Assembly: GCF_001552535.1 (NCBI RefSeq)
Contig: NZ_BCRJ01000054.1
Span: forward strand, 1-64,000
Length of the DNA: 64,000 nt
Direction: 5' to 3'
Origin: Nocardioides jensenii JCM 1364 = NBRC 14755
GTDB lineage: Bacteria; Actinomycetota; Actinomycetes; Propionibacteriales; Nocardioidaceae
How positions within the stretch are numbered: position 1 is the first letter of the stretch; every line of letters starts with the position of its first letter. A model generated the notes under the pieces. It worked only from the letters and a program-made list of their open reading frames with translations. It searched no databases and was not told the DNA's origin. Shown here piece by piece: positions 7,298-16,617 of this stretch. The position numbers were made by a program, and so were the translations under genes.

Positions 7298-10200
7298 ATG
7301 TTCTCCAAGGTGCTCGTCGCCAATCGTGGCGAGATCGCGATCCGGGCCTTCCGTGCTGCCTACGAGATCGGTGCCCGCACCGTGGCCGTCTTCCCCCACG
7401 AGGACAGATGGTCCGAGCACCGTCTGAAGGCAGACGAGGCCTACGAGATCGGCGAGCGCGGTCACCCGGTGCGTGCCTACCTCGACCCCGAGGCCATCGT
7501 CGAGGTCGCCCTGCGCTCGGGCGCCGATGCGGTCTATCCGGGCTATGGTTTCCTGTCGGAGAACCCGGCTCTTGCCGAAGCCTGTGCGGCTGCGGGCATC
7601 ACGTTCATCGGCCCGAGCGCCGAGGTTCTCACCCTCACCGGCAACAAGGCGCGCGCGATCGCGGCGGCGAAGGCGGCCGGGGTGCCGACCTTGGCCGGGG
7701 TGGAGCCGTCGACCGATGTCGACGCCCTCGTCACGGCGGCCGAGGCGCTGCCGTTCCCGTTGTTCGTGAAGGCGGTCGCCGGTGGAGGCGGACGCGGCAT
7801 GCGTCGGGTCGACGATCCGGGCTCCCTGCGTGAGGCGATCGAGGTCTGCATGCGTGAGGGCAAGGCGGCGTTCGGTGACCCGACCGTGTTCATCGAGCAG
7901 GCGGTGGTGAATCCGCGGCACATCGAGGTGCAGGTGCTCGCGGACGCGGACGGAGAGGTCATCCATCTCTTCGAGCGTGACTGTTCGGTGCAGCGGCGGC
8001 ACCAGAAGGTCGTCGAGATCGCCCCGGCCCCCAATCTCGACCCCGACCTGCGCGAGCGCATGTGTGCCGACGCGGTCCGCTTCGCCCGCGAGATCGGCTA
8101 CACCAACGCCGGCACCGTCGAGTTCCTCCTCGATGCCTCGGGCAACCACGTGTTCATCGAGATGAACCCGCGTATCCAGGTCGAGCACACGGTCACCGAA
8201 GAGGTCACCGACGTCGACCTGGTCCAGTCCCAGTTGCGGATCGCCGCAGGTGAGAGGCTCGCCGAACTCGGGCTCTCGCAGGAGTCGATCTCAGTGCGGG
8301 GCGCGGCGCTGCAGTGCCGCATCACCACCGAGGATCCCGCCAACGGGTTCCGGCCCGACACCGGCAAGATCACCACCTACCGTTCCCCGGGCGGTCCGGG
8401 TGTCCGCCTCGACGGCGGTACGACGTACACCGGCGCCGAGGTCTCCGCGCACTTCGACTCGATGCTCGCGAAGCTCACCTGTCGCGGCCGCACCTTCGAG
8501 AAGGCCGCGGAGAAGGCCCGCCGGGCACTTGCCGAGTTCCGCATCCGCGGCGTCGAGACCAACATCGCCTTCCTGCAGGCCGTGCTCGACGATCCCGACT
8601 TCGTGGCCGGACGGGTCACGACCTCCTTCATCGAGGACCACCCGCAACTGTTGGCCGTGCGGGCCAGTGGCGACCGCGGCACCAAGCTGCTCAACTATCT
8701 GGCCGACGTCACGGTCAACCAGCCGAACGGCCCGGCCCCCACCCGGTTGGACCCCACGTCCAAGCTGCCGGCCCTCGACCTCGACGTGCCCGCGCCCGAT
8801 GGGTCGCGGCAGCGGTTGCTGACCCTGGGCCCTGAGAGGTTCGCCCGTGACCTGCGCGAGCAGACGCGGGTCGGCGTCACTGACACCACCTTCCGCGACG
8901 CCCACCAGTCACTGCTGGCCACCCGGGTGCGCACCCACGACCTGACCGCGGTCGCCGGACACGTCGCCCGCATGACGCCCGAACTGCTCTCGATCGAGGC
9001 CTGGGGCGGGGCGACGTACGACGTGGCCCTGCGCTTCCTCGCCGAGGACCCGTGGGAGCGCCTGGCCTCCCTGCGCGAAGCGGTGCCGAACCTCTGCCTG
9101 CAGATGCTGCTGCGCGGTCGCAACACGGTCGGTTACACCCCCTATCCGACCGAGGTCACCGACGCGTTCGTGCACGAGGCGGCCGCGACCGGCATCGACA
9201 TCTTCCGCGTCTTCGACGCCCTCAACGACGTCGAGCAGATGGCTCCCGCGATCGCGGCGGTGCGCGAGACAGGTACGGCCATCGCCGAGGTGGCGCTGTG
9301 CTACACCGGTGACCTCTCCGACCCTGCCGAGCAGCTCTACACCCTCGACTACTACCTGAAGCTGGCCGAGCGGATCGTCGAGGCCGGCGCCCACGTGCTG
9401 GCGATCAAGGACATGGCCGGGTTGCTCCGCGCGCCCGCGGCACGCACCCTCGTGGCCGCGTTGCGCGAGCGTTTCGACCTTCCGGTGCACCTCCACACCC
9501 ACGACACCCCCGGTGGTCAGCTCGGCACGCTGCTGGCCGCCATCGACGCCGGTGTCGACGCGGTCGACGCCTGCTCCGCGGCCCTGGCCGGTACGACGTC
9601 CCAGCCGCCCCTCTCCGCACTGGTCTCGGCCACCGACCACTCGGCCCGCGAGACCGGTCTCTCCCTCGGCGCGGTGTGCGCGCTGGAGCCCTACTGGGAG
9701 GCGACCCGCCGGGTCTACGCGCCGTTCGAGTCCGGCCTGCCCTCACCGACCGGCCGGGTCTACACCCACGAGATCCCCGGCGGTCAGCTCTCCAACCTGC
9801 GCCAGCAGGCAATCGCCCTGGGTCTGGGCGAGAAGTTCGAGCAGATCGAGGACATGTACGCCGCGGCCAACGACATCCTCGGCAACATCGTGAAGGTGAC
9901 GCCGTCCTCGAAGGTGGTCGGCGACCTGGCCCTGCACCTGGTCGCGGTCGGTGCCGACCCGGCCGAGTTCGCCGAGGACCCCGGCAGGTTCGACATCCCC
10001 GACTCGGTGATCGGCTTTCTCGGCGGTGAGCTGGGCGACCCGCCGGGAGGCTGGCCCGAGCCGTTCCGCACCCGCGCCCTGGCGGGTCGGAGCGCCACCA
10101 GGCCGTCCCCCACCCTGAGTCCCGAGCAGGTCGCCGGCCTCGACAGCGATCGGCGTCAGACCCTCAACGAGCTGCTCTTCCCCGCACCCGCCCGGGAGTT

Positions 10201-10675
10201 CGCCGAGTCCCGGGCTCAGTACGGCGACACCTCGATCCTGCCGACCATCGACTACCTCTACGGCCTCAACGCGGGCGAGGAGCACGAGATCGACCTCGCT
10301 CCGGGCAAGAAGCTGCTGGTCGGTCTCCAGGCGATCGGTGAGCCCGACGAGCGGGGCTATCGCTCGGTGATGTGCACGCTGAACGGGCAGCTGCGGCCGA
10401 TCAGCATCCGTGACCGGAGCGTGGCGGCTGAGGTCGCCGCCACCGAGAAGGCCGAGCCCGGCAAGCCTGGTCAGGTCGCGGCGCCGTTCCAGGGCGTCGT
10501 CACGGTGACCGTTGCCGAGGGCGACAAGGTCGAGGCCGGCGCGACCATCGCCACGATCGAGGCGATGAAGATGGAGGCCTCGATCACCGCCCCGATGGCG
10601 GGCACAGTCCAGCGCGTCGCAGTCCCGGACACGCGTTCCGTCGAGGGCGGCGACCTGATCGTCGTCGTGGGCTGA
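7298..10675 (+). CDS. pyc: Pyruvate carboxylase
   Basis: A 1125-residue single-chain pyruvate carboxylase, normal family length. It makes oxaloacetate from pyruvate, bicarbonate and ATP (anaplerosis). The biotin carboxylase domain starts VLVANRGEIAIRAF and contains EMNPRIQVEH. The carboxyltransferase domain begins near residue 526 with GVTDTTFRDAHQS and includes AIKDMAG, which carries the carboxylated lysine, and the metal-binding HLHTHDT. The C-terminal BCCP has EAMKMEA with biotinyl-lysine K1091. The start ATG is preceded at 6 nt by TAGCCT and has no ribosome-binding site, so the mRNA is probably leaderless. It shares the biotin carboxylase architecture with the acyl-CoA carboxylase subunit 3 kb upstream; the unknown membrane cassette lies between the two. 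Confidence 0.97.
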   Translation: MFSKVLVANRGEIAIRAFRAAYEIGARTVAVFPHEDRWSEHRLKADEAYEIGERGHPVRAYLDPEAIVEVALRSGADAVYPGYGFLSENPALAEACAAAGITFIGPSAEVLTLTGNKARAIAAAKAAGVPTLAGVEPSTDVDALVTAAEALPFPLFVKAVAGGGGRGMRRVDDPGSLREAIEVCMREGKAAFGDPTVFIEQAVVNPRHIEVQVLADADGEVIHLFERDCSVQRRHQKVVEIAPAPNLDPDLRERMCADAVRFAREIGYTNAGTVEFLLDASGNHVFIEMNPRIQVEHTVTEEVTDVDLVQSQLRIAAGERLAELGLSQESISVRGAALQCRITTEDPANGFRPDTGKITTYRSPGGPGVRLDGGTTYTGAEVSAHFDSMLAKLTCRGRTFEKAAEKARRALAEFRIRGVETNIAFLQAVLDDPDFVAGRVTTSFIEDHPQLLAVRASGDRGTKLLNYLADVTVNQPNGPAPTRLDPTSKLPALDLDVPAPDGSRQRLLTLGPERFARDLREQTRVGVTDTTFRDAHQSLLATRVRTHDLTAVAGHVARMTPELLSIEAWGGATYDVALRFLAEDPWERLASLREAVPNLCLQMLLRGRNTVGYTPYPTEVTDAFVHEAAATGIDIFRVFDALNDVEQMAPAIAAVRETGTAIAEVALCYTGDLSDPAEQLYTLDYYLKLAERIVEAGAHVLAIKDMAGLLRAPAARTLVAALRERFDLPVHLHTHDTPGGQLGTLLAAIDAGVDAVDACSAALAGTTSQPPLSALVSATDHSARETGLSLGAVCALEPYWEATRRVYAPFESGLPSPTGRVYTHEIPGGQLSNLRQQAIALGLGEKFEQIEDMYAAANDILGNIVKVTPSSKVVGDLALHLVAVGADPAEFAEDPGRFDIPDSVIGFLGGELGDPPGGWPEPFRTRALAGRSATRPSPTLSPEQVAGLDSDRRQTLNELLFPAPAREFAESRAQYGDTSILPTIDYLYGLNAGEEHEIDLAPGKKLLVGLQAIGEPDERGYRSVMCTLNGQLRPISIRDRSVAAEVAATEKAEPGKPGQVAAPFQGVVTVTVAEGDKVEAGATIATIEAMKMEASITAPMAGTVQRVAVPDTRSVEGGDLIVVVG

Positions 10676-10701
10676 GGGCAACGTAATCATCGGGAGACTC
10701 A

Positions 10702-11302
10702 ATGCCGGCTCGGATCCTGATCAGCGTCTTGGTTCTGTTGATGGCGTCGGCCGTGCAGCGCCGATGAAGGTGGTGGACAGGAAGCCACCACACCAGCTCT
10801 GGAGCAGCCCCGGAGCCCTCTGCCCAAGACCATCGACTGCAATGTGCTCACGGCCGAGGTGGCCGACGTGGTCACGGGAACAGAGATGCGGGAGGCAACC
10901 GGGCCCGACGGGACCCCCTCGGTCGGCTGCAGCTGGACCCCCGACCTGGACCCCGGCGAAGACGGACTCTGTCAGCCTGCTGTGTTCATCGGCGTGGCGT
11001 CCGGACTCGGGCCACTGACGGATGAGCGTTTCGCCGAACTCGACATCCCGGCAGGCACTGCAGGGGCTTCGCACCAGCCTCTGGCCGACCACGCGCCGTG
11101 GGACACCACGCTCCGGTGGGAGACCACAGCGCCGTTCTACGGCGGCATGGGCTACGGCTACGAAGCTGGGGACCGGCTGCTGCACTGCTCGCTTCGAAGC
11201 AGTGCATCCAGCGCCAGCGCCCTGGAGAGACTCCTTGACGGCTTGCACACCGACTTCCGGGCCTTCTGCGACCAGGTGTTGGCTGCCGTTGCCTCGCACT
11301 AG
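10702..11302 (+). pseudogene. Frameshifted DUF3558-like lipoprotein gene
   Basis: An ATG at 10702 encodes a signal-peptide-like start (MPARILISVLVLLMASA) that runs out of frame and stops at 10767. In the next frame, from 10754, the sequence reads C-S-A-D-E-G-G-G, then TIDCNVLTAEVADVV and VGCSWTPD, and continues to a TAG at 11302. The join of hydrophobic leader, Cys and Ser/Asp/Gly linker is what a lipoprotein needs, and the body resembles the DUF3558 family (Cys...LT.EV...C.W). One missing base, or two extra, near 10753 would restore it. It is either a recent pseudogene or a sequencing error. A GTG at 10844 is the only start for the intact remainder (152 residues), but it lacks a signal and loses the first conserved Cys. 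Confidence 0.65.
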
Positions 11303-11323
11303 TTGCTGACCGGATCGTCCACC

Positions 11324-11341
11324 CGGCGGTTCGGTCCGCCG
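11324..11341. terminator. Hairpin between convergent genes
   Basis: CGGCGG, a 6-nt loop (TTCGGT), then CCGCCG. It lies between the ends of the frameshifted lipoprotein gene and the SpoIID gene, so it could serve both strands. Confidence 0.5.
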
Positions 11342-11364
11342 AGATGACACTCCATCGCCCTCGA

Positions 11365-12675
11365 TCAGTCGAGAACAGGGGTGTCTGCCGCGTCCTTGGG
11401 GAGAGCCGGCTTTGAGGCGACGGCCTTTCGCGGAGCGGCTGCGGCGGCGAAACTGACCCACGTCGACTTCAGGCCGAGCCTCGAACGGAACTCGTCACCA
11501 CCGAGCGTCACTCTGCTGGTGCCGCCGACCAGGGTCATCCGCTCGATGCGGCCCTGCCACTGGCCGTTGCCATCGCGACTGGTCACCCGGATCTGTCGCA
11601 GGTTGCCGATCGCCGGCCAGGCTCGTTCGATGGTGGCGACGTTGACCTCGATCCGCCAGTCGTGGTTGGCGTTCCCGGCCCAACCGTCGTACGGATCCGC
11701 CTTCGCCGGGAGGTAGGGAAACTGGTTCGCCGACGTCCAGCCACCGCTGCTCGAGCCGAACTGCGTGAACGCCGGTGTGCCGGCATAGGTCAGGACCCGT
11801 CCCTTCGTGGCGTCGACCGCGGCGTTCGAGGCGGGGTGCTCACGCGAGTAGCCGCCGTACACCTGGCACGAGGTGGTGTCGCAGATCTGGTAGTGCTTCG
11901 CACGCGGGTGCTGCTTCTCGTACGACGCGTAGGTGCGGGCCGCAACCGCCTGCGCGCGCACGGCGGCAGGTGTCCAGGTCGGCGGCATCTCGGCGGGGAT
12001 CACGCCCTTCACGTAGTCATCGATCGCCAATGCGTTGACGGTGTCGACGTCGGTCGAGCCCGCCTTCGGGAAGGCCGCGATCAGCCGGCCGCGGTAGAGC
12101 ACCGACGTCGACCCGTAGCGCAGCCGGATCGGCAAGCCGGAGGCGTAGAAGCTGCCCGTGCCCGCGAAGATGCGCCACACCGTCCAGGTCGAGCCGTCGA
12201 GGTACTCGACCCGGGTCCGGGTCCGGGTCGTGCCGCGCAGGCGCCACTGGCCGGTCCCCCTGGCCGGCAGGGTCCACCCCTTGCGTTGGGCATGGCTCCC
12301 CACCCGCAGGCCCCTCCGGGCGTCGACCACGACGTCGGGGCTGGTGTCGCCGCTGATCAGCACGGTGACCAGGCCGCTGCCGTTCACGACCTTGGTGCCC
12401 GGGTAGTAGAACGAGGTGATCTGCTGCCAGCTGAGCCCCTGCCGGGCGGCCCCCTCCGCGCCGTACTGCGACATGCCGTGGCCGTGGCCGTAGCCGTGCC
12501 CGAGGATCGCGATCCTGCCGGTGCTCGGCATCGGGTAGCGCTGATCGACCGTGACGGTGCGCTTCGTGGACGCGACCTGACTCGCGTCGGTCGGACCTGC
12601 CTCGACCCGACTCGTGAGGGCCGGTACGGCGAGGACGAGGGCGCCGGCGGCCAGGGCGATGAGCGTGCGGCGCAT
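11365..12675 (-). CDS. Secreted SpoIID/LytB-domain protein
   Basis: A 436-residue exported protein. Residues 1-26 form a Sec signal peptide (RR then a hydrophobic Ala/Leu core, cleavage near VEA). A Gly/His-rich motif HGYGHGHGMSQYGA lies at 60-73. The SpoIID core AIDDYVKGVIPAEMP spans 217-231 with the catalytic-type Glu229, followed by AVRAQAVAARTYA. SpoIID proteins are lytic transglycosylases that cleave peptidoglycan glycan strands stripped of stem peptides, while LytB relatives modify amidases. No sporulation genes are seen here, so a cell-wall remodelling role is more likely. The start ATG at 12675 follows CGGAG with suitable spacing; the frame is open further upstream, but the signal peptide fixes the start. 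It is divergent from the gene at 12808. Confidence 0.88.
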   Translation of the reverse strand: MRRTLIALAAGALVLAVPALTSRVEAGPTDASQVASTKRTVTVDQRYPMPSTGRIAILGHGYGHGHGMSQYGAEGAARQGLSWQQITSFYYPGTKVVNGSGLVTVLISGDTSPDVVVDARRGLRVGSHAQRKGWTLPARGTGQWRLRGTTRTRTRVEYLDGSTWTVWRIFAGTGSFYASGLPIRLRYGSTSVLYRGRLIAAFPKAGSTDVDTVNALAIDDYVKGVIPAEMPPTWTPAAVRAQAVAARTYASYEKQHPRAKHYQICDTTSCQVYGGYSREHPASNAAVDATKGRVLTYAGTPAFTQFGSSSGGWTSANQFPYLPAKADPYDGWAGNANHDWRIEVNVATIERAWPAIGNLRQIRVTSRDGNGQWQGRIERMTLVGGTSRVTLGGDEFRSRLGLKSTWVSFAAAAAPRKAVASKPALPKDAADTPVLD

Positions 12676-12795
12676 GGAGTGCTCCGAGGTCGGTGGGACG
12701 GTTGAAAACTTGAGTGACAGTTGATCCCAACACGCGAATTCCAGCCCTGTCCACAGGTCCGGTGAATTGCAGGTCGGTAGTTTCAGATCCGTTGC

Positions 12796-12801
12796 TAGCG
12801 T
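12796..12801 (+). promoter_or_regulatory. Leaderless -10 element for the gene at 12808
   Basis: TAGCGT ends 6 nt before the ATG at 12808, and no ribosome-binding site is visible. Confidence 0.65.
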
Positions 12802-12807
12802 TGGTGC

Positions 12808-13686
12808 ATGGTGTGGGTGATGGTGGTTCTGGCGGTCCTGGCTGTGGTGGCTCTCATCGCGACGCAGCAACGCAGCCGAACCCGGCTCGAGCTCGAGAAG
12901 ACAGCCGCGGTGACCAAGGTCAAGAAGGTCGCCGAGGAAGACGTCACCCGCTTCGGCGAGGAGCTCCAGGAATTGCACATCGACACCCTTGCCACCGAGC
13001 TCGACGTCCCGATGCGCCAGGACTACCAGCGTGCGCTCGACTGCTACGAGGACGCCAAGTCCCTGCTCGACGACGTCCGCACACCCGAAGACGTCAGCGC
13101 CGTGACCCGCACCCTCGAGGACGGCCGCTACGCGCAGGCCTGTGTGCTTGCTCGTCAGGACCACCGGCCCCTCCCCGAGCGCCGATCGCCCTGCTTCTTC
13201 AACCCGCGTCACGGTCCCGCCCAGACTGATGTGTCCTGGGCGCCGCCGGGCGGGGTTCCTCGCGACGTACCGGTCTGCCTCGCCGACGCCGAACGGATCG
13301 AGGCCGGCGCCGAGCCCGACGTACGCCGCGTGCGTGACGGCGCGCAGATGGTCCCGTGGTACCAAGGCGGTCCGGCCTACAGCCAGTATGCCAACGGCTA
13401 CTACGGCTCCTACGCGATGAACGGCCTGTTCCCCGGATTCCTGATCGGGTCGATGATGGCCGGGGTGTGGAGCCCCGACGCCACCACCGGCGACGGCGAC
13501 CTGGCCGGGGGCGACGGCGGGGGCGAGGACTGGTCGGCCGGCGACAGCGGTTCAGACGGCGGCTCGGACGGCGGTGGCTTCGACGGTGGCTGGGGCGGCG
13601 ACTCCGGTGGCGGAGATGCTGGCGGTGGCTTCGACGGCGGCTGGGGTGGCGGCGACGGCGGAGGCTTCGACTTCGGCGGCTTCTGA
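12808..13686 (+). CDS. Membrane protein with Cys/NPRHG motif and Gly-rich tail
   Basis: A 292-residue protein. The N-terminal membrane helix (about 2-19) is followed by a charged helical region (25-60). A helix ALDCYEDAKSLL at about 76-87 leads into C129, NPRHG at 132-136 and C157. This order matches the C-terminal modules of the 3958 and 5908 products. The last 70 residues are almost only Gly, Asp, Ser, Trp and Phe, in repeats such as GGGFDGGWGG. Such tails are common at the ends of surface TPM and DUF2207 proteins, but this one is unusually acidic. A hydrophobic or aromatic stretch (about 185-221, Tyr-rich) could be a second membrane segment. It is a single gene with its own leaderless-type promoter. 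Function unknown; related by inference to the cassette at 3958-7083. Confidence 0.8.
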   Translation: MVWVMVVLAVLAVVALIATQQRSRTRLELEKTAAVTKVKKVAEEDVTRFGEELQELHIDTLATELDVPMRQDYQRALDCYEDAKSLLDDVRTPEDVSAVTRTLEDGRYAQACVLARQDHRPLPERRSPCFFNPRHGPAQTDVSWAPPGGVPRDVPVCLADAERIEAGAEPDVRRVRDGAQMVPWYQGGPAYSQYANGYYGSYAMNGLFPGFLIGSMMAGVWSPDATTGDGDLAGGDGGGEDWSAGDSGSDGGSDGGGFDGGWGGDSGGGDAGGGFDGGWGGGDGGGFDFGGF

Positions 13687-13723
13687 TCGCGCCGCACTCC
13701 CTGTGCTCGCGGCCCTGCCGGGT

Positions 13724-13744
13724 GCCCACATCGTCGAGGTGGGC
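13724..13744. terminator. Weak hairpin between convergent genes
   Basis: GCCCAC and GTGGGC form a 6-bp stem with a 9-nt loop in the 76-bp gap between the converging genes that end at 13686 and 13763. Confidence 0.35.
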
Positions 13745-13762
13745 GACTGCCTGGCTGGCGGC

Positions 13763-15175
13763 TCAGACGTTGTGCAGTCGGCGAGCGGCCTCGGCGACCG
13801 AGCCCGACATCGACGGGTAGACCGTGAACACCTGGGCCACCTGGTCGGCGGTGAGCTTCTCAGCCACTGCGATGGAGACGGGGTGGATCAGCTCAGAGGC
13901 CCGTGGCCCCACCACGACGCCGCCGACCACGGTGCCGGTGCCGGGACGGCAGAACAGCTTCACGAAGCCGTCGTGCACGCCCTGCATCTTGGCCCGCGGA
14001 TTGCCGGCCAGTTTGAGCATCACGACCTCGGCGAGGATCTCGCCGTCGTCGACTGCCTTCTGCGAGCAGCCGACGGTGGCGATCTCGGGCGCGGTGAACA
14101 CGTTGGAGGAGACCTTGCGCAGGTCCAGTGGCGACACCGCGTCGCCGAGGAAGTGCCACATCGCGATGCGTCCCTGCATGGCCGCCACCGAGGCCAGCAT
14201 CAGCACGCCGGTGCAGTCGCCGGCGGCGTAGACCCCGCGGACCGACGTGCGCGAGACCTTGTCGACCTTGATGAAGCCGCCGTCGTCGACCTGGACGCCG
14301 GCCTCCTCGAGGCCGAGGTCTCCGGTCTTCGGGATCGAGCCGAGAGCGAGGACGCAGTGCGAACCGCTCACGCTGCGACCGTCGGTCAGGGTGACCGTGA
14401 CCGTGTCACCCTCGCGAGTCACCGATTCCATGCGTGACTTCGAGAGCACATTCATTCCGCGGCGCTTCGAGACGTCCTCCAGCACGGCGGACGCGTCGGC
14501 GTCCTCCCCGGGCAGGACCCGGTCGCGTGAGGAGACCAGGGTGACGTCGATGCCGAGGGCCAGGTAGGCCGAGGCGAACTCGGCACCGGTGACTCCGGAG
14601 CCGACGACAATCAGCTTCTCGGGCTCCTCGGTGAGGTCGTAGACCTGCTCCCACGTGAGGATGCGCTCACCGTCGGGTTGGGCTGACTCGAGGGTGCGGG
14701 GCGCAGCACCGGTGGCCAGCAGGACGGCGTCGGCCTCCAGCGTCTGCTCGCTGCCGTCGTCGGCCGTGACTCCAATCGTGTGACTGCCCGCCGCGGACGC
14801 GACGAGCCGTCCTCGACCACTGATCACCTTCACGCCCTCGCGCTCGAGGCGGCGGGCGATGTCGGCGGACTGGTCGGCGGCCAGGCGCAGCACCCGGGCG
14901 TTGACCTTGGCCAGGTCGACCTTGACCTTGCTGGCCACGTCACCCTCGGCGTCGAGGAACGTGACACCCAGCTCGGCGGCGTCGGCGACCTCGGTCATCA
15001 CCTCGGCGGTGGCGATCAGTGTCTTGCTCGGCACGCAGTCGGTGAGCACCGCGCTGCCGCCGATGCCGTCGGAGTCGACGACGGTCACGTCGGCGCCGAG
15101 TTGCGCGGCCACCAGGGCCGACTCGTAGCCGCCGGGTCCGCCGCCGATGATGACGACACGCTCAGTGCGGTTCAT
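13763..15175 (-). CDS. lpdA: NAD(P)H-quinone dehydrogenase, LpdA type (no redox disulfide)
   Basis: A 470-residue flavoprotein of the pyridine nucleotide-disulfide oxidoreductase fold. The FAD motif VVIIGGGPGGYE is at the N-terminus and a second dinucleotide motif (IVVGSGVTGAEFAS) binds NAD(P). The position of the redox pair reads GGSAVLTDCVPSKT: only Cys47 remains and its partner is Ala. The C-terminal His-Pro-Thr-Leu-Ser-Glu catalytic dyad of lipoamide dehydrogenases is also changed, to YPSMSG. It therefore cannot do dithiol chemistry. M. tuberculosis LpdA (Rv3303c) has the same losses and reduces quinones with NAD(P)H, which is the likely function here. GGGAGA precedes the ATG. The true lipoamide dehydrogenase lies just upstream, and both probably belong to one reverse unit. 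Confidence 0.9.
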   Translation of the reverse strand: MNRTERVVIIGGGPGGYESALVAAQLGADVTVVDSDGIGGSAVLTDCVPSKTLIATAEVMTEVADAAELGVTFLDAEGDVASKVKVDLAKVNARVLRLAADQSADIARRLEREGVKVISGRGRLVASAAGSHTIGVTADDGSEQTLEADAVLLATGAAPRTLESAQPDGERILTWEQVYDLTEEPEKLIVVGSGVTGAEFASAYLALGIDVTLVSSRDRVLPGEDADASAVLEDVSKRRGMNVLSKSRMESVTREGDTVTVTLTDGRSVSGSHCVLALGSIPKTGDLGLEEAGVQVDDGGFIKVDKVSRTSVRGVYAAGDCTGVLMLASVAAMQGRIAMWHFLGDAVSPLDLRKVSSNVFTAPEIATVGCSQKAVDDGEILAEVVMLKLAGNPRAKMQGVHDGFVKLFCRPGTGTVVGGVVVGPRASELIHPVSIAVAEKLTADQVAQVFTVYPSMSGSVAEAARRLHNV

Positions 15176-15200
15176 GGACCGATCTCCCGCCCGCGCCGGC

Positions 15201-16610
15201 TCAGAAGTTGATCATGTGGCCGGAGATGCCGTGCACGGCTTCCTTGACCGCCTCGGACAGCGTCGGGTGGGCGAACACGTTGCGCGCCACCTCGTCGGCA
15301 GTGAGGTCCCACTTCTGGGCCAGGGTCAGCACCGGCAGCATCTCAGTCACGTCGGGGCCGATCATGTGGGCACCGAGGATCTCGTTGTGCTCGGCGTCGG
15401 CGACGACCTTGACGAAGCCGACCGGCTCGCCGAGTCCCTGGGCCTTGCCGTTGGCGCTGAACGGGAACGTCGCGGTCTTGACGTCGTACCCCTTCTCCTT
15501 GGCCTGTGCCTCGGAGTAGCCGAACGATCCGATCTGCGGCTGGCAGTACGTCGCCCGGGGGATCATGTCGAAGTCGATCTCGATGGTCTCGGCACCGGCG
15601 ATGGTCTCGACGGCGACGATGCCCATGGCCTCGGCGGCGTGAGCCAGCATCATCTTGCCGGTCACGTCACCGATCGCGTAGATGCCGGGCACGTTGGTGC
15701 GGCCGCGCTCGTCGACGGCGATGGCGCCGCGCTCGGTCACCTGCACACCGGCGGTCTCGAGGCCGTAACCCTCGATCTGCGGGGCGAACCCGAAGGCGGC
15801 CAGCATCTTGTCGGCCTCGATCACCTGGGAGTCTCCGCCCGCGGCCGGACTGACCGTCACGCGGACACCGCTGCCGGTGTCCTCGACCTTCTCCACCTTG
15901 GTGGAGAGCAGCACGTTGACGCCGAGCTTCTTGTAGTGCTTGAGGAGTTCCTTGGAGACGTCGGCGTCCTCGGTGGGCACCATGCGGTCGAGGAACTCGA
16001 CGATGGTGACGTCGACGCCGAAGTTCTTCATCACGTAGGCGAACTCGACGCCGATCGCACCTGAGCCGCCGATGACGATCGACGTCGGGAGACTTTCGTC
16101 GAGGATCTGCTCCTCGTAGGTGACGACGTTCTGGCTGACCTCGATGCCGGGCAACATGCGGACCTTGGCGCCCGTGGCGATGATCAGGTTGTCGCAGGTG
16201 TGGGTCGTGACGTTTCCGTCGGCGTCCTTGACCTCGACCGACTGCTTGCCGTCGGCTGCACCCTTGAGGGTGCCGCGGCCGTTGATCTCGGTGATCTTGT
16301 TCTTCTTCATCAAGAAGTGGACACCCTTGACGATGCCGGCCGACACCTGGCGCGAACGCTTGTGGGTCGGGCCGAAGGACATCGTGGCGTCGCCCTCGAT
16401 GCCGTACTTGGCCTTCTCGTGGTTGAGCGTGTGGGCGAGCTCGGCGTTCTTCAGGAGCGCCTTGGAGGGGATGCAGCCGACATTGAGGCAGACACCGCCC
16501 CAGTACTTCTCTTCGATGACGGCAGCGGACTGGCCGAGCTGGGCTGCGCGGATCGCCGCGACGTAGCCACCAGGACCGGCACCAAGGACGAGGACGTTGA
16601 AGTGGGTCAC
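15201..16610 (-). CDS. lpd: Dihydrolipoyl dehydrogenase (E3)
   Basis: A 469-residue lipoamide dehydrogenase, the shared E3 of pyruvate and 2-oxoglutarate dehydrogenase complexes. FAD binds at [14 protein letters not shown]. The redox-active pair is C41-x4-C46 ([13 protein letters not shown]), and the catalytic dyad is H448/E453 in [10 protein letters not shown]. All active-site residues are present, in contrast to the neighbouring LpdA. The start is GTG at 16610, because the family N-terminus THFNVLVLG follows directly; the frame continues far upstream through another gene and is ignored. A TAGTCT element ends 7 nt before this GTG, which suggests a leaderless mRNA. Only 24 bp separate this start from that of the divergent gene at 16635. 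Confidence 0.95.
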   Translation of the reverse strand: MTHFNVLVLGAGPGGYVAAIRAAQLGQSAAVIEEKYWGGVCLNVGCIPSKALLKNAELAHTLNHEKAKYGIEGDATMSFGPTHKRSRQVSAGIVKGVHFLMKKNKITEINGRGTLKGAADGKQSVEVKDADGNVTTHTCDNLIIATGAKVRMLPGIEVSQNVVTYEEQILDESLPTSIVIGGSGAIGVEFAYVMKNFGVDVTIVEFLDRMVPTEDADVSKELLKHYKKLGVNVLLSTKVEKVEDTGSGVRVTVSPAAGGDSQVIEADKMLAAFGFAPQIEGYGLETAGVQVTERGAIAVDERGRTNVPGIYAIGDVTGKMMLAHAAEAMGIVAVETIAGAETIEIDFDMIPRATYCQPQIGSFGYSEAQAKEKGYDVKTATFPFSANGKAQGLGEPVGFVKVVADAEHNEILGAHMIGPDVTEMLPVLTLAQKWDLTADEVARNVFAHPTLSEAVKEAVHGISGHMINF

Positions 16611-16617
16611 GGGTGCC

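Noticed and set aside
10844-11302. Complete 152-residue cytoplasmic protein from GTG 10844
   Set aside because: The homologous region begins upstream of this codon (TIDC), and a signal peptide in another frame precedes it, so a frameshifted lipoprotein gene explains the data better.
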